From an uncultured Bacteroidales bacterium (GTDB taxonomy: Bacteria > Bacteroidota > Bacteroidia > Bacteroidales > P3), in NCBI GenBank assembly GCA_947168515.1, contig CAMVMF010000007.1, positions 1 to 64,000 on the forward strand: a stretch of DNA of 64,000 nt. Reading direction: 5' to 3'. The notes below the pieces were generated by a model. It saw only the letters and a list, made by a program, of their open reading frames with translations. It made no database searches and had not been told where the DNA came from. Shown one piece after another: positions 26,542 through 35,261 of this stretch. The stretch's first letter is position 1, and every line of letters starts with the position of its first letter. The position numbers and the translations under genes are program-made.

Positions 26542-27906
26542 ATGAAAAAGTTATTTTTCTTGCTTGCAGCCTCGGTAGTGATTCTCTCCGGTTGCTCTTC
26601 GAAATCCTCCAACGGTGAACTAACCGGTGTGTTGAACCGTAACCAATTTGAGGACATCGACCTTAAAGGTATGGTTTTCGTAAACCAAGGAAACTTCAGC
26701 ATGGGTGCTGGCGTTCAGAACAACACCTATGGAGTCACTTCACAACCCCGTACCATGCAGGTGGCTTCTTTCTTCATGGACGAGACCGAAATCACCAACA
26801 ACGAGTACCGCCAATTTGTGGCATGGGTAACCGACTCAATGGTCCGCAAAATGCTGGCCGAAGGTGGTATGGACGGTTATCAGATTGAGGAGAACGAATA
26901 TGGTGAGCCCCTGAACCCACCAAACATCAATTATAAGACCAAGATCGATTGGGAAAACCCCGAAGTGCGTGAAGCTCTCACCGACCTCTACGTTGCTGAG
27001 AAAGACAGATACTTCGGCCGTCGTGAAATCGACGCTTCCAAACTCAATTATGAATATTATTGGATTGACTATGCCGACGCCTCCCGCAAGGAAACCAGTG
27101 CACAGAATAAGGAAGAGCATCGCGGCACCCTCTACACCGCTCGTCCCAGAGGTCTGAACAACCGCACAGCTTTCGTTCACAAAGAGAGAATCAACGTCTA
27201 TCCCGACACACTCTGCTGGGTCCACGACTACACCTACTCGATGAACGATGACTTCACCCGCAATTATTTCTGCTCTGCAGCTTACGACAACTATCCCGTT
27301 GTCGGCATCAGCTGGCTCCAAGCCAAAGCATTCTGCATCTGGCGCAGCAAATTCCTCAACGACTACCTGGCCAGTATCAACTACGAGCACATGAACGACT
27401 TCCGTCTGCCCTCAGAGGCCGAGTGGGAATTTGCCGCCCGTGGTGGTATCGCTGCTGAGAGCTATCCTTGGGGAGGTCCCTATGTGCGCAACCCGAACGG
27501 CTGCTTCTTGGCCAACTATGAGCCCCTGCGCGGTGCTTATGACGACGATGGCGGTGTTCGTACATTGGTGGTGGGACACTATGCTCCCAACGACTATGGT
27601 CTGTATGATATGGCCGGCAACGTTTCTGAGTGGTGTGCCGACGCATACAATGAGTCCACTTATATTGTTGCCAATGCACTGTCCCCCTTCTACAACTACA
27701 ATGCACAGGAGAGCGATCCTATTGCCATGAAACGTAAGGTCATCCGTGGCGGCAGCTGGAAGGATCAGAAATACTACATCCAAGTCCAGACCCGTACATT
27801 TGAGTTTCAGGATACCAGCAAGTGCTACATTGGTTTCCGCTGCATCCAGCCTTACATGGGCCGTGTTAAGGGCGACAACCTGAAGACAGCATCCAATGTC
27901 TATTAA
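26542..27906 (+). CDS. porK: T9SS ring lipoprotein PorK/GldK
   Basis: A 454-residue lipoprotein (lipobox ILSGC, Cys18) with a formylglycine-generating-enzyme-like domain: GMVFVNQGNFSMGAG, DETEITNNEYRQFVAW, the central FRLPSEAEWEFAARGG, DMAGNVSEWCADAY and IRGGSWKDQKYYIQVQTR...IGFRCIQPYMG. In T9SS this domain is structural. PorK and PorN form the large periplasmic ring attached to the outer membrane. It is followed closely by porL, porM and porN in the canonical order. Confidence 0.94.
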   Translation: MKKLFFLLAASVVILSGCSSKSSNGELTGVLNRNQFEDIDLKGMVFVNQGNFSMGAGVQNNTYGVTSQPRTMQVASFFMDETEITNNEYRQFVAWVTDSMVRKMLAEGGMDGYQIEENEYGEPLNPPNINYKTKIDWENPEVREALTDLYVAEKDRYFGRREIDASKLNYEYYWIDYADASRKETSAQNKEEHRGTLYTARPRGLNNRTAFVHKERINVYPDTLCWVHDYTYSMNDDFTRNYFCSAAYDNYPVVGISWLQAKAFCIWRSKFLNDYLASINYEHMNDFRLPSEAEWEFAARGGIAAESYPWGGPYVRNPNGCFLANYEPLRGAYDDDGGVRTLVVGHYAPNDYGLYDMAGNVSEWCADAYNESTYIVANALSPFYNYNAQESDPIAMKRKVIRGGSWKDQKYYIQVQTRTFEFQDTSKCYIGFRCIQPYMGRVKGDNLKTASNVY

Positions 27907-27971
27907 TAGAAACCACTAGACTACAGACAACTAAATACATTAATCATTAAGTAACACAAAAAAGAAATACA

Positions 27972-28835
27972 ATGAGTAGGTTAGACAACATAGTTCGCAG
28001 TAAAGGTTATAAAAACTTCATGTCTAAACTTTATGGATGGGGCGCTGCCGTCGTTATCATCGGTGCCCTGTTCAAGATTAACCACTGGCCCGGTGGTACC
28101 CTGATGCTGATTATCGGTATGGGTACTGAGACTGTCATCTTCTTCCTTTCTGCTTTCGAACCCCCTCACGTAGAGTTCGACTGGACACTCGTATATCCCC
28201 AGTTGGCTGGCATGGATAGTCCTGAAGCCATTGCTGGTGCTGCTGCCAAGAACGAACTGTTGAATACGGAAACAGAGAGCCATGTGGCTGTCAGCAACGA
28301 CCCGCTAACGGCAAAGCTCGACCAAATGCTCGAAGAAGCCAATATCACTCCCGAACTTATCGAACGTCTCGGACATGGCATGGAAAATCTGGCCGAGAGT
28401 GCCAACTCCATCAGTGGTATTGCCTCCGCAGCTGCCTCTACTGACAAATTTGTGAACAGCCTTGACAGTGCTTCGGAGGCTGTTGACAAGATGAAAGCCG
28501 CCAGTGAGGCAGTCAATAACCTTACCACCATCTACGAAGAGACTGCTCAGGCCCTTACCAGTGGCGATGCTTCTTATGCCGATGAGATGAAGAAACTGGC
28601 AGGCAGCTTGGCTTCTGTCAACGCCATGTACGAGATGCAGTTGCAGACCTCTACCAGCCAGCTTGAGGCCACCAAGGAGGTTGAGGAACGTATCCAGGCC
28701 ATGATGGCCAACTTTGCCGGTAGTGCCGAGGGTGTTCTGAAATACAAAGAGCAAGTAGATGCCCTTTCCCGCAAGGTTGCCGAGCTTAACAATGTATACG
28801 GCAACATGCTTGCTGCGATGCAGACCCGTCTGTAA
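27972..28835 (+). CDS. porL: T9SS inner-membrane motor protein PorL/GldL
   Basis: A 287-residue protein with two N-terminal membrane segments (KLYGWGAAVVIIGALFKIN and GTLMLIIGMGTETVIFFLSAF) separated by the conserved HWPGG turn. A long cytoplasmic helical and coiled-coil part follows (LTAKLDQMLEEANITPELIERLGHGMENL, repeated Ala-rich helices). GldL with GldM forms the proton-powered motor of the T9SS. The glutamate within the second membrane helix (GTETVIF) fits the proton-path residue reported for GldL. Confidence 0.94.
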   Translation: MSRLDNIVRSKGYKNFMSKLYGWGAAVVIIGALFKINHWPGGTLMLIIGMGTETVIFFLSAFEPPHVEFDWTLVYPQLAGMDSPEAIAGAAAKNELLNTETESHVAVSNDPLTAKLDQMLEEANITPELIERLGHGMENLAESANSISGIASAAASTDKFVNSLDSASEAVDKMKAASEAVNNLTTIYEETAQALTSGDASYADEMKKLAGSLASVNAMYEMQLQTSTSQLEATKEVEERIQAMMANFAGSAEGVLKYKEQVDALSRKVAELNNVYGNMLAAMQTRL

Positions 28836-28902
28836 GAAATACAGCACAACTAAATAACTAACAGTACACTTTAATAAATTATAAGTCACTAATTAGAAAA
28901 GT

Positions 28903-30594
28903 ATGGGTGCTTCAAACTGTCCGGAAACCCCGCGACAAAAAATGATTCAGATGATGTACCTTGTGTACACCGCCATGTTGGCACTGAACGTTTCGGCTGA
29001 GGTTGTGGAAGGCTTCAAGACCGTAGGTAACGCCATGACGAAATCCAACGAGAACATGGTGCTCAAGTTGGAGGATACCTACGAGAACTTCGAGAATGCC
29101 CTAAAGAACAACCCCGGCAAAGTTCAGGACAAATATGACAAGGCCCAAGAGATTAAAAAACTCTCCAAGGATCTTGTTTACACCATTGATACCGTAACTT
29201 ATAGCTTCGTTAGCAAAATAGCTTCCAAAGCAGAGATTGAATTGGTAGACCCTGCAGACAACGAAAGAATAATCAAGAGAACAATTCCGCTGACCAATGA
29301 AGACGGTAGTGCAAACTTCGACAGCATTGCCGAAGCCCTGCATGTGGGTGGATTCCGTTGGATCAACAAACTTGACGATAACCACATCGGTACCCCCTAT
29401 TTTATCGGTAATGCTGAGGGCGACGAAGCCTCCAAAGGAGCTGCTGTCCTCATTAAGAGCAACATTATTGAATATAAGAATAGGGTCCGTGAGATTTTGG
29501 GTTCCGACTCAACACACGTCAATCTGGGTCTGAATGTCGAAGACTATTCATTGAACTCTGAAGGCAAGCCCACTTCCTGGGAACAGCTGAACTTCAACAA
29601 CACCGTAGCAGGTGCTGCATTGGTAACGCTGACCCGTATGAAAGCAGAGGTAATGAATGCAGAGTTTGATGCTGTCAACATGCTTTACAAACAGGTCAAG
29701 TCCAATGACTTCTCATTTGATAAGGTTTCTGTAATTGCCTATTCCAATAATTCCTACATTATGAAGGGAGGCAAATACGAGTTGACGGTGAATGTGGGTG
29801 CCTACGACTCCAAGGCCAAATTTGAGGCCAATGTGGGAGGACAGCACTTTACTTCCAACGACACCGGAGCAGTAATCTATTCTACCACATGTAATACCAC
29901 AGGCCCAAAGACCATCACCGGTACTGTCTATGTCAAGAAAGAGACTGGTACGGAGAAGTACGACTTCAAACAGAGTTACTATGTGGCAGAGCCGATGGCT
30001 GTATTCGAACTCACCGAGATGAACGTTGTGTATATGGGCATCGACAACCCCATCAAGATATCTGTTCCTGGTGCAGCCGCTCACAACTTAGTGGTCTCTT
30101 TGGCCGATCCTAGCCAAGGAACCATGACAGCAGACCCGAAATCGGGCGCAGGCCACTACATTATCAAGCCCAAAGTCAACAAAGGAAAGATTGTAGTCAA
30201 TGCTTCCATCAAGGACGGCAAGCAGACCCGATTCATGGGTTCCACCGAATTGCGTGCACGCGCACTGCCCGACCCCAAGATATTCTTGGGTAGAGTTGAA
30301 GCAGGTAAAGGTATCCCCATCGGCGACCTGAAGAACATGAAAGGACCCCAAGTACGATATGGACCGGAGTTTGCCTTCCACATGAAGACCCCCACCATAC
30401 TGAAGCAATCCATCGATATCACCCGAGTTAACGGGGCCACCGACCTAGAATGTCGTGGCGGTGTATGGACAGCCGACATCATGAGTTACATCAACAAAGC
30501 CAAGCCCGGCTGCAAGATTACCCTCAGTCTCGATGTCCAGATGCCTGACGGATCGAAACGTAACGTAAGTAGCACATTCCGTATTACCAAGTAA
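28903..30594 (+). CDS. porM: T9SS motor/periplasmic shaft protein PorM/GldM
   Basis: A 563-residue protein. The N-terminal membrane helix carries the family signature NCPETPRQKMIQMMYLVYTAMLALNVSAEVVEGF. The large periplasmic part corresponds to the four domains known for GldM, with strand-rich segments such as GKYELTVNVGAYD and NPIKISVPGAAAHNLVVSL, ending TFRITK. PorM dimers span the periplasm and pass inner-membrane motion to the PorK/N ring. Spacing of 67 bp from porL and 21 bp to porN supports one operon. Confidence 0.95.
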   Translation: MGASNCPETPRQKMIQMMYLVYTAMLALNVSAEVVEGFKTVGNAMTKSNENMVLKLEDTYENFENALKNNPGKVQDKYDKAQEIKKLSKDLVYTIDTVTYSFVSKIASKAEIELVDPADNERIIKRTIPLTNEDGSANFDSIAEALHVGGFRWINKLDDNHIGTPYFIGNAEGDEASKGAAVLIKSNIIEYKNRVREILGSDSTHVNLGLNVEDYSLNSEGKPTSWEQLNFNNTVAGAALVTLTRMKAEVMNAEFDAVNMLYKQVKSNDFSFDKVSVIAYSNNSYIMKGGKYELTVNVGAYDSKAKFEANVGGQHFTSNDTGAVIYSTTCNTTGPKTITGTVYVKKETGTEKYDFKQSYYVAEPMAVFELTEMNVVYMGIDNPIKISVPGAAAHNLVVSLADPSQGTMTADPKSGAGHYIIKPKVNKGKIVVNASIKDGKQTRFMGSTELRARALPDPKIFLGRVEAGKGIPIGDLKNMKGPQVRYGPEFAFHMKTPTILKQSIDITRVNGATDLECRGGVWTADIMSYINKAKPGCKITLSLDVQMPDGSKRNVSSTFRITK

Positions 30595-30615
30595 ATAAAA
30601 TAAAAAATTGATATT

Positions 30616-31512
30616 ATGAAAAAAGTATTGTTGGGCCTCAGCCTATTGCTTCTCACCTTCGCCGGCATGTCTGTCAAAGCACAGAACATACTGAGCCCTG
30701 ATGATGAGAATAATTTGAGCAATTTTTACACCCGCACCATGAGTACCACACGTCAGGCCATCCCCTACCCCAGCCTACGCGAGAGCGATGTTATCTGGGA
30801 GACCTGCATTTGGCGCGACATTGATTTTCGTGAGAAATTCAACCAGTTCTTCTATTTCCCCAAAGGAGAAGACAGCATTAATAACAACCAGGGCCGTATC
30901 AATTTAGCCTACCTTATCTATAGGAATGCCGCTTTAGGCGAATTCGAGATTTTCGAAGACGACGAACTGAAGATTCCCGTAGACTGGAGCTATATGTACA
31001 CCCGTCTCAACAAAGCAGACACCACGCTCACAGACCCTGTCTATGACGAATACGGTGACATTATTGAAGATGGTCACGATACCATCAAATACAAGTCTTT
31101 CAGTTCAGATGACTACTATAAGATTCATATCAAAGAGTATTGGTACATCGACAAGCAGGACACCCGTATGAAGGCTCGTATCGTTTCCCTGGCTTTGGTT
31201 GACGAAAACTGTAGAGAGGTTGATGGTGAAATGGAATGCAACCCCACCACACGTTTCTGGATTCCCATGAACGACATGCGCGTCCGTAACATTTTCGCCC
31301 GTACCAATGTCTATGATATGTACAACAACAATGTAGAGCGCAGTTACGACGAGGTTTTCATCTCTCGTTATTTCGACAGTTATGTCACGCGTCAAACCAA
31401 CGTCTACAACCGCGAAATACATGACTACCTCACTGGTGAGGACGCTCAGCTCGAGTCTCAGACCATCGAAGAGCGTATCTTCGACATCGAGTCCGATATG
31501 TGGGAATACTAA
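30616..31512 (+). CDS. porN: T9SS ring protein PorN/GldN (first copy)
   Basis: A 298-residue periplasmic protein with signal peptide KKVLLGLSLLLLTFAGMSVKAQ. Family motifs: RESDVIWETCIWRDIDFREKFNQFFYFP, LAYLIYRNAALGEFEIFEDDELKIPV, WYIDKQDTRMKARIVSLALV, FWIPMNDMRVRNIFA and the C-terminal NREIHDYLTGEDAQLESQTIEERIFDIESDMWEY. It assembles with PorK into the ring. A strong terminator follows before the second copy. Confidence 0.94.
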   Translation: MKKVLLGLSLLLLTFAGMSVKAQNILSPDDENNLSNFYTRTMSTTRQAIPYPSLRESDVIWETCIWRDIDFREKFNQFFYFPKGEDSINNNQGRINLAYLIYRNAALGEFEIFEDDELKIPVDWSYMYTRLNKADTTLTDPVYDEYGDIIEDGHDTIKYKSFSSDDYYKIHIKEYWYIDKQDTRMKARIVSLALVDENCREVDGEMECNPTTRFWIPMNDMRVRNIFARTNVYDMYNNNVERSYDEVFISRYFDSYVTRQTNVYNREIHDYLTGEDAQLESQTIEERIFDIESDMWEY

Positions 31513-31568
31513 TAAATCTTACGACATAAATAAAAGTCTAACAAGATTAGGTTAACCATTCCTAAGAG

Positions 31569-31610
31569 AAAAGAGTTAAGAGTAAGTCTTCCCTTATTCT
31601 TAACTCTTTT
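31569..31610 (+). terminator. Terminator between the two porN genes
   Basis: An 18-bp stem (AAAAGAGTTAAGAGTAAG with CTTATTCTTAACTCTTTT, one G-U pair), loop TCTTCC. The start codon of the second porN copy is only 16 bp beyond it. Confidence 0.85.
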
Positions 31611-31626
31611 GATTTAGTAAAAAAAG

Positions 31627-32496
31627 ATGCCTCAAACAATCAAAATATTCATCGTAGTCTGTATCTGCTTGATGTTTTCAAGTAGGGCAAAAGCTCAATA
31701 CGTGGAAACCCAGCCGGCGGACTATTATGAACGGACCATGACTTGGGAGCAAAAGCCCCAGAAATACGGATTCGTAAGAGAGGCAGATGTATATTGGGGC
31801 AAATTGTTGTGGCGGATAATAGATGTCCGCGAAAAGGACAATCAATACTTCTATTACCCTAATACGCCAGAGGGAATACGCGGTAGGAAAAATTTGGCGT
31901 ATGTGTTATGGGATGCCATAAATGCCGGAGAGATAGAACTGTTCGAAGACGACGAGATGAAGATTCCGCTCGACCCGCAAAAGGTAATAGACAGAGCCAC
32001 GCGTAGTGACACGGTACAAATGGAAGTATATGATGACTATGGCGAGGCAGACTACACGACGGTGTTTGTACCTCATGAATTCACTTCCGAAAACATATAT
32101 CAATACGCTATCAAAGAGGCCGTATATATGGACCGTGCTCGCAGTGGAATACAGGTAATGAAACTAGGTCTAGCCCCAATGGAAGAACGGTACAAAGTAA
32201 TCGATGGGGAGACTGAATTCATGGGTACTGTCACCCTATTCTGGGTCCCGATGCTCTCGTGGCAGGTACGGGAGCTGTTAGCGAAGAAAGAGGCTTACTG
32301 TCAGGAGAACCTAACACATCTTCCAAATTGGGAGTACGCGTTCAACTCTTTTATGTACAGTTCATTCATAACACGCGAAGACAACGTCTATAACCGAGCC
32401 ATTCACGACTACCTCACAGGCGAAGATGCGCTACTAGAATCGCAGCGCATCGAAGAAGAAATCATGAACATCAGCATCGATATGTGGGAATATTAA
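31627..32496 (+). CDS. Second PorN/GldN paralog
   Basis: A 289-residue paralog of the preceding PorN with a signal peptide (IFIVVCICLMFSSRAKAQ). It keeps all the landmarks in order: READVYWGKLLWRIIDVREKDNQYFYYP, LAYVLWDAINAGEIELFEDDEMKIPL, FWVPMLSWQVRELL and NRAIHDYLTGEDALLESQRIEEEIMNISIDMWEY. It diverges clearly in between. Flavobacterium johnsoniae has a comparable GldN/GldO pair; whether this is an orthologous or independent duplication is unknown. No promoter is visible between it and the terminator, so expression depends on read-through. Confidence 0.9.
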   Translation: MPQTIKIFIVVCICLMFSSRAKAQYVETQPADYYERTMTWEQKPQKYGFVREADVYWGKLLWRIIDVREKDNQYFYYPNTPEGIRGRKNLAYVLWDAINAGEIELFEDDEMKIPLDPQKVIDRATRSDTVQMEVYDDYGEADYTTVFVPHEFTSENIYQYAIKEAVYMDRARSGIQVMKLGLAPMEERYKVIDGETEFMGTVTLFWVPMLSWQVRELLAKKEAYCQENLTHLPNWEYAFNSFMYSSFITREDNVYNRAIHDYLTGEDALLESQRIEEEIMNISIDMWEY

Positions 32497-32937
32497 CCCC
32501 GCTAAGATCTGAGCAGCAACGGCACTCTCATAAACAGTTCCGCATTTTTATAACATGCTCATCACCCACACTCTCATGAGTGAGGGGTTTACTTTAATCC
32601 ATTTTGTCTAAGTGAATTAAAGGCATTCAGTCTCATCGTAAAATAAGGCAAGAAGAATAAAGATAATATACATTTCCACTAACTGGAAATCATAAAAGGA
32701 CGAATAAGAAGCAAAATAAATTCATATATCAGAAAAAAAATGTAATTTTGCAGACATAAAAAACAAAATAGATTACCAGAAAGTAGTGTTACTGCCATAA
32801 ACAATAGCTGTGCTGATATGACTACTACATGCCTTCTTTATGGCTAACATCTGAGGCTCACTTTCTTGATATAAAAACGGACGTTGTGAGCCCAACGTCA
32901 AAAAAGTTGCACCCGGCACGAAAAAGGGTAGAACACT
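32497..32937 (+). promoter_or_regulatory. Intergenic region with promoter and long structured leader
   Basis: After the second porN there are about 240 AT-rich bases with no gene. A -7 box TAATTTTG lies at 32743-32750. The leader of about 180 nt contains two mutually exclusive helices: GGCTCAC (32855-32861) can pair with GTGAGCC (32886-32892), while GACGTT (32880-32885) with AACGTC (32894-32899) closes a loop holding that same GTGAGCC. The first leader bases give no convincing small ORF. It matches no riboswitch class I know. Confidence 0.45.
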
Positions 32938-34074
32938 ATGAAAACAACAAAATTCAGATTCATTATTGTTGCCTTCGCCCTAGGAGCAATGTTGGCATCA
33001 TGCACAAAGGAGGACACCGTAAGACCCATAAGCCAAGACAATGGCAACAGCTGGCCCAATAGCGGTAGACTCCAGAAAATAAGCAAAACTATTTTGTCTA
33101 TGATCAATAACCTGTATGATTTCCATACGGATGCAACAAAACTCGAGGATTGGACCAGCTACACATACATATTCAACCCGGACAGGTCTGACTGGATATA
33201 CATAACTGCACATGGAATAGATGGCTCATTTGGAGATATGAAAGATTGGAAATTTGAGTGGAATGATGGGAAATTGGGAAAAATAAATTACAAAGAGATT
33301 AACCATACCTGCAGCTATGAATTCAGCTATGGCAATGGGCCTAGACACACTTATACTAAATATGATACCGTTTGCCATAGTTACGACGACCAAGAACACT
33401 TCCATGAAAGCCACTACAGCTTTTATAAAATGGACCAAAGGACAGCCCTGCTAACTGAGTGGGTGGACGGCGTGGACGAACTAGAAATCCTGTACATTAT
33501 CAATTTCAACGATAATGGTGAAATTGTATCAATAACCAATTGGGCAACAACATACTACTTCAAGTGGCAGAATGGCAATGTGGTGGAGATAACTACCGAC
33601 AATAGCAAAACCTACGGTGATTGGAAATACACCTATGATAACAATGAATCAAGTTTTGCCAGCATAGATCCACTACTTCTCATTGGAATTGTCGACATCG
33701 AACAACTGCCCAACTTCCTTTCAAAGAACAACATTGTTTCAATTGAAACCAACAATGTTGCCTCCAACTACAACTACACTTATGGTGAAGGATACCCACA
33801 AACCAGAATAATGAATTCAACAACTGACTATTTCAAATACATCAATAGCCCAGGAACTGCCCCGACTTTCTATCGTGTTTCATCCAATACCTCTGGTGAC
33901 GGATATTACGCAAATGGAGCCTTGGTACGACTGGATGCCCGATACTATAGCTACGACCCCTCCGACACCCATTTTACCGAATGGGATGATGGATGCACCG
34001 ATCCCATACGGGTATTTACAGTCACATGCGACACCACCTTCGTTGCCCATTATGCTAATGGGTACATCAGATAA
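32938..34074 (+). CDS. Lipoprotein of unknown function
   Basis: A 378-residue lipoprotein with lipobox MLASC (Cys22) and acidic residues after it (TKEDTVRP). The body has many Tyr/Trp/Asp residues and repeated strand-turn units such as YFKWQNGNVVEITTDN and WKFEWNDGKLGKINYKE, a pattern like RHS- or YD-type repeat proteins and DUF4595-like lipoproteins of Bacteroidota. The C-terminal part (residues 290-375) is a different strand-rich segment. No catalytic motif is seen. It has its own promoter and long leader. Lower GC than the genes on the right. Confidence 0.7.
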   Translation: MKTTKFRFIIVAFALGAMLASCTKEDTVRPISQDNGNSWPNSGRLQKISKTILSMINNLYDFHTDATKLEDWTSYTYIFNPDRSDWIYITAHGIDGSFGDMKDWKFEWNDGKLGKINYKEINHTCSYEFSYGNGPRHTYTKYDTVCHSYDDQEHFHESHYSFYKMDQRTALLTEWVDGVDELEILYIINFNDNGEIVSITNWATTYYFKWQNGNVVEITTDNSKTYGDWKYTYDNNESSFASIDPLLLIGIVDIEQLPNFLSKNNIVSIETNNVASNYNYTYGEGYPQTRIMNSTTDYFKYINSPGTAPTFYRVSSNTSGDGYYANGALVRLDARYYSYDPSDTHFTEWDDGCTDPIRVFTVTCDTTFVAHYANGYIR

Positions 34075-34214
34075 CAACCGCCAAAGACAGGAATGGCCAT
34101 AGCCTCATAGCCTATAACAATATTTTTGGCCATATCGACCCGCCAAAGTCAGCATACCCGACAAACACGGTAGCTTATCAAAAGACTTTGACGGGTCGGT
34201 ACTATAAGGAGGAA

Positions 34215-35261
34215 TTATTCTACAGATTTACTGTTTTGGGCATAGGAACGCCACTTAGCAAGGGCTGAGGACATATCGTCAGGAATAGGGCTTTCGAAGT
34301 GCAAATGCTGGCCTGTAGCGGGATGCTCAAAGCCTAGGATATATGCATGGAGCGCCTGGCGCGGCAAGAGACGAAAACAATTGTCGACAAACTGCTTATA
34401 TTTCGAGAAGGTGGTACCTTTAAGGATTTGGTCGCCTCCATAGGGAGCATCGTTGAAGAGCGGATGGCCAATATGTTGCATATGGGCTCTGATTTGATGG
34501 GTGCGGCCAGTCTCCAACACACATTCGATAAGCGTGACATAACCAAAAGGTTCGACAACACGCCAATGCGTGACGGCATATTTTCCCCGTTCGGAATCGT
34601 CAGTAACATGCATCACCCTACGGTCATGGGGCGAACGTTCGAGATTGCCAATAATGGTACCCTCGTTCTCGTTAAAGCTGCCCCAAACCAAGGCGTAGTA
34701 CTTACGCTCGATGGTGTGGTCGAAGAACTGCTTGGCCAAGACAACCTGCGCATCCTCGTTCTTGGCAATAAGAAGGAGCCCAGAAGTGTCCTTGTCTATA
34801 CGGTGTACCAGATAGGGCACAATGGGGTCGCCATTATTCGACCGCTTGTCCTGAAAATAATAGAGTAAACCGTTGAGCAGCGTTCCCGTGAAGTTGCCGT
34901 AACCGGGATGCACCACCATGCCGGGCTTTTTGTCTACCACCAGTACGTCTTCATCCTCATAAACAATATCGAAAGGGACAGGTTCGGGCAAAACCTCGAA
35001 ATCATGTCTGGGTTCGGGAAGGAGGACGCTGATAGTATCACAGGGTTTCACCTTATAATTAGACTTGGAAGGCTTGTCGTTCACCAAAATGCAGCCGGCC
35101 TTGGCAGCAGCCTGGATTTTGGTGCGTGACACACCCTCCAGACGCATCTGGAGATATTTGTCTATCCTTATAAGGGCTTGACCTTTGTCAACAATAATAC
35201 GGTGGTGCTCGTATAACTCGGAATCTCCCTGAGACTGGAGCTCTTCTAAATCTTCATTCAT
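34215..35261 (-). CDS. rluD: Pseudouridine synthase RluD
   Basis: A 348-residue enzyme. An S4 RNA-binding domain spans about residues 27-85 (IRIDKYLQMRLEGVSRTKIQAAAKAG). The catalytic domain then has VVDKKPGMVVHPGYGNFTGTLLNGLLYY and the active-site motif VHRIDKDTSGLLLIAKN containing the catalytic aspartate. CVLETGRTHQIRAHMQHIGHPL is also conserved. RluD modifies uridines 1911, 1915 and 1917 of helix 69 in 23S rRNA. It overlaps the next upstream gene by 4 bp, so it is the last gene of a three-gene minus-strand operon. Confidence 0.93.
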   Translation of the reverse strand: MNEDLEELQSQGDSELYEHHRIIVDKGQALIRIDKYLQMRLEGVSRTKIQAAAKAGCILVNDKPSKSNYKVKPCDTISVLLPEPRHDFEVLPEPVPFDIVYEDEDVLVVDKKPGMVVHPGYGNFTGTLLNGLLYYFQDKRSNNGDPIVPYLVHRIDKDTSGLLLIAKNEDAQVVLAKQFFDHTIERKYYALVWGSFNENEGTIIGNLERSPHDRRVMHVTDDSERGKYAVTHWRVVEPFGYVTLIECVLETGRTHQIRAHMQHIGHPLFNDAPYGGDQILKGTTFSKYKQFVDNCFRLLPRQALHAYILGFEHPATGQHLHFESPIPDDMSSALAKWRSYAQNSKSVE

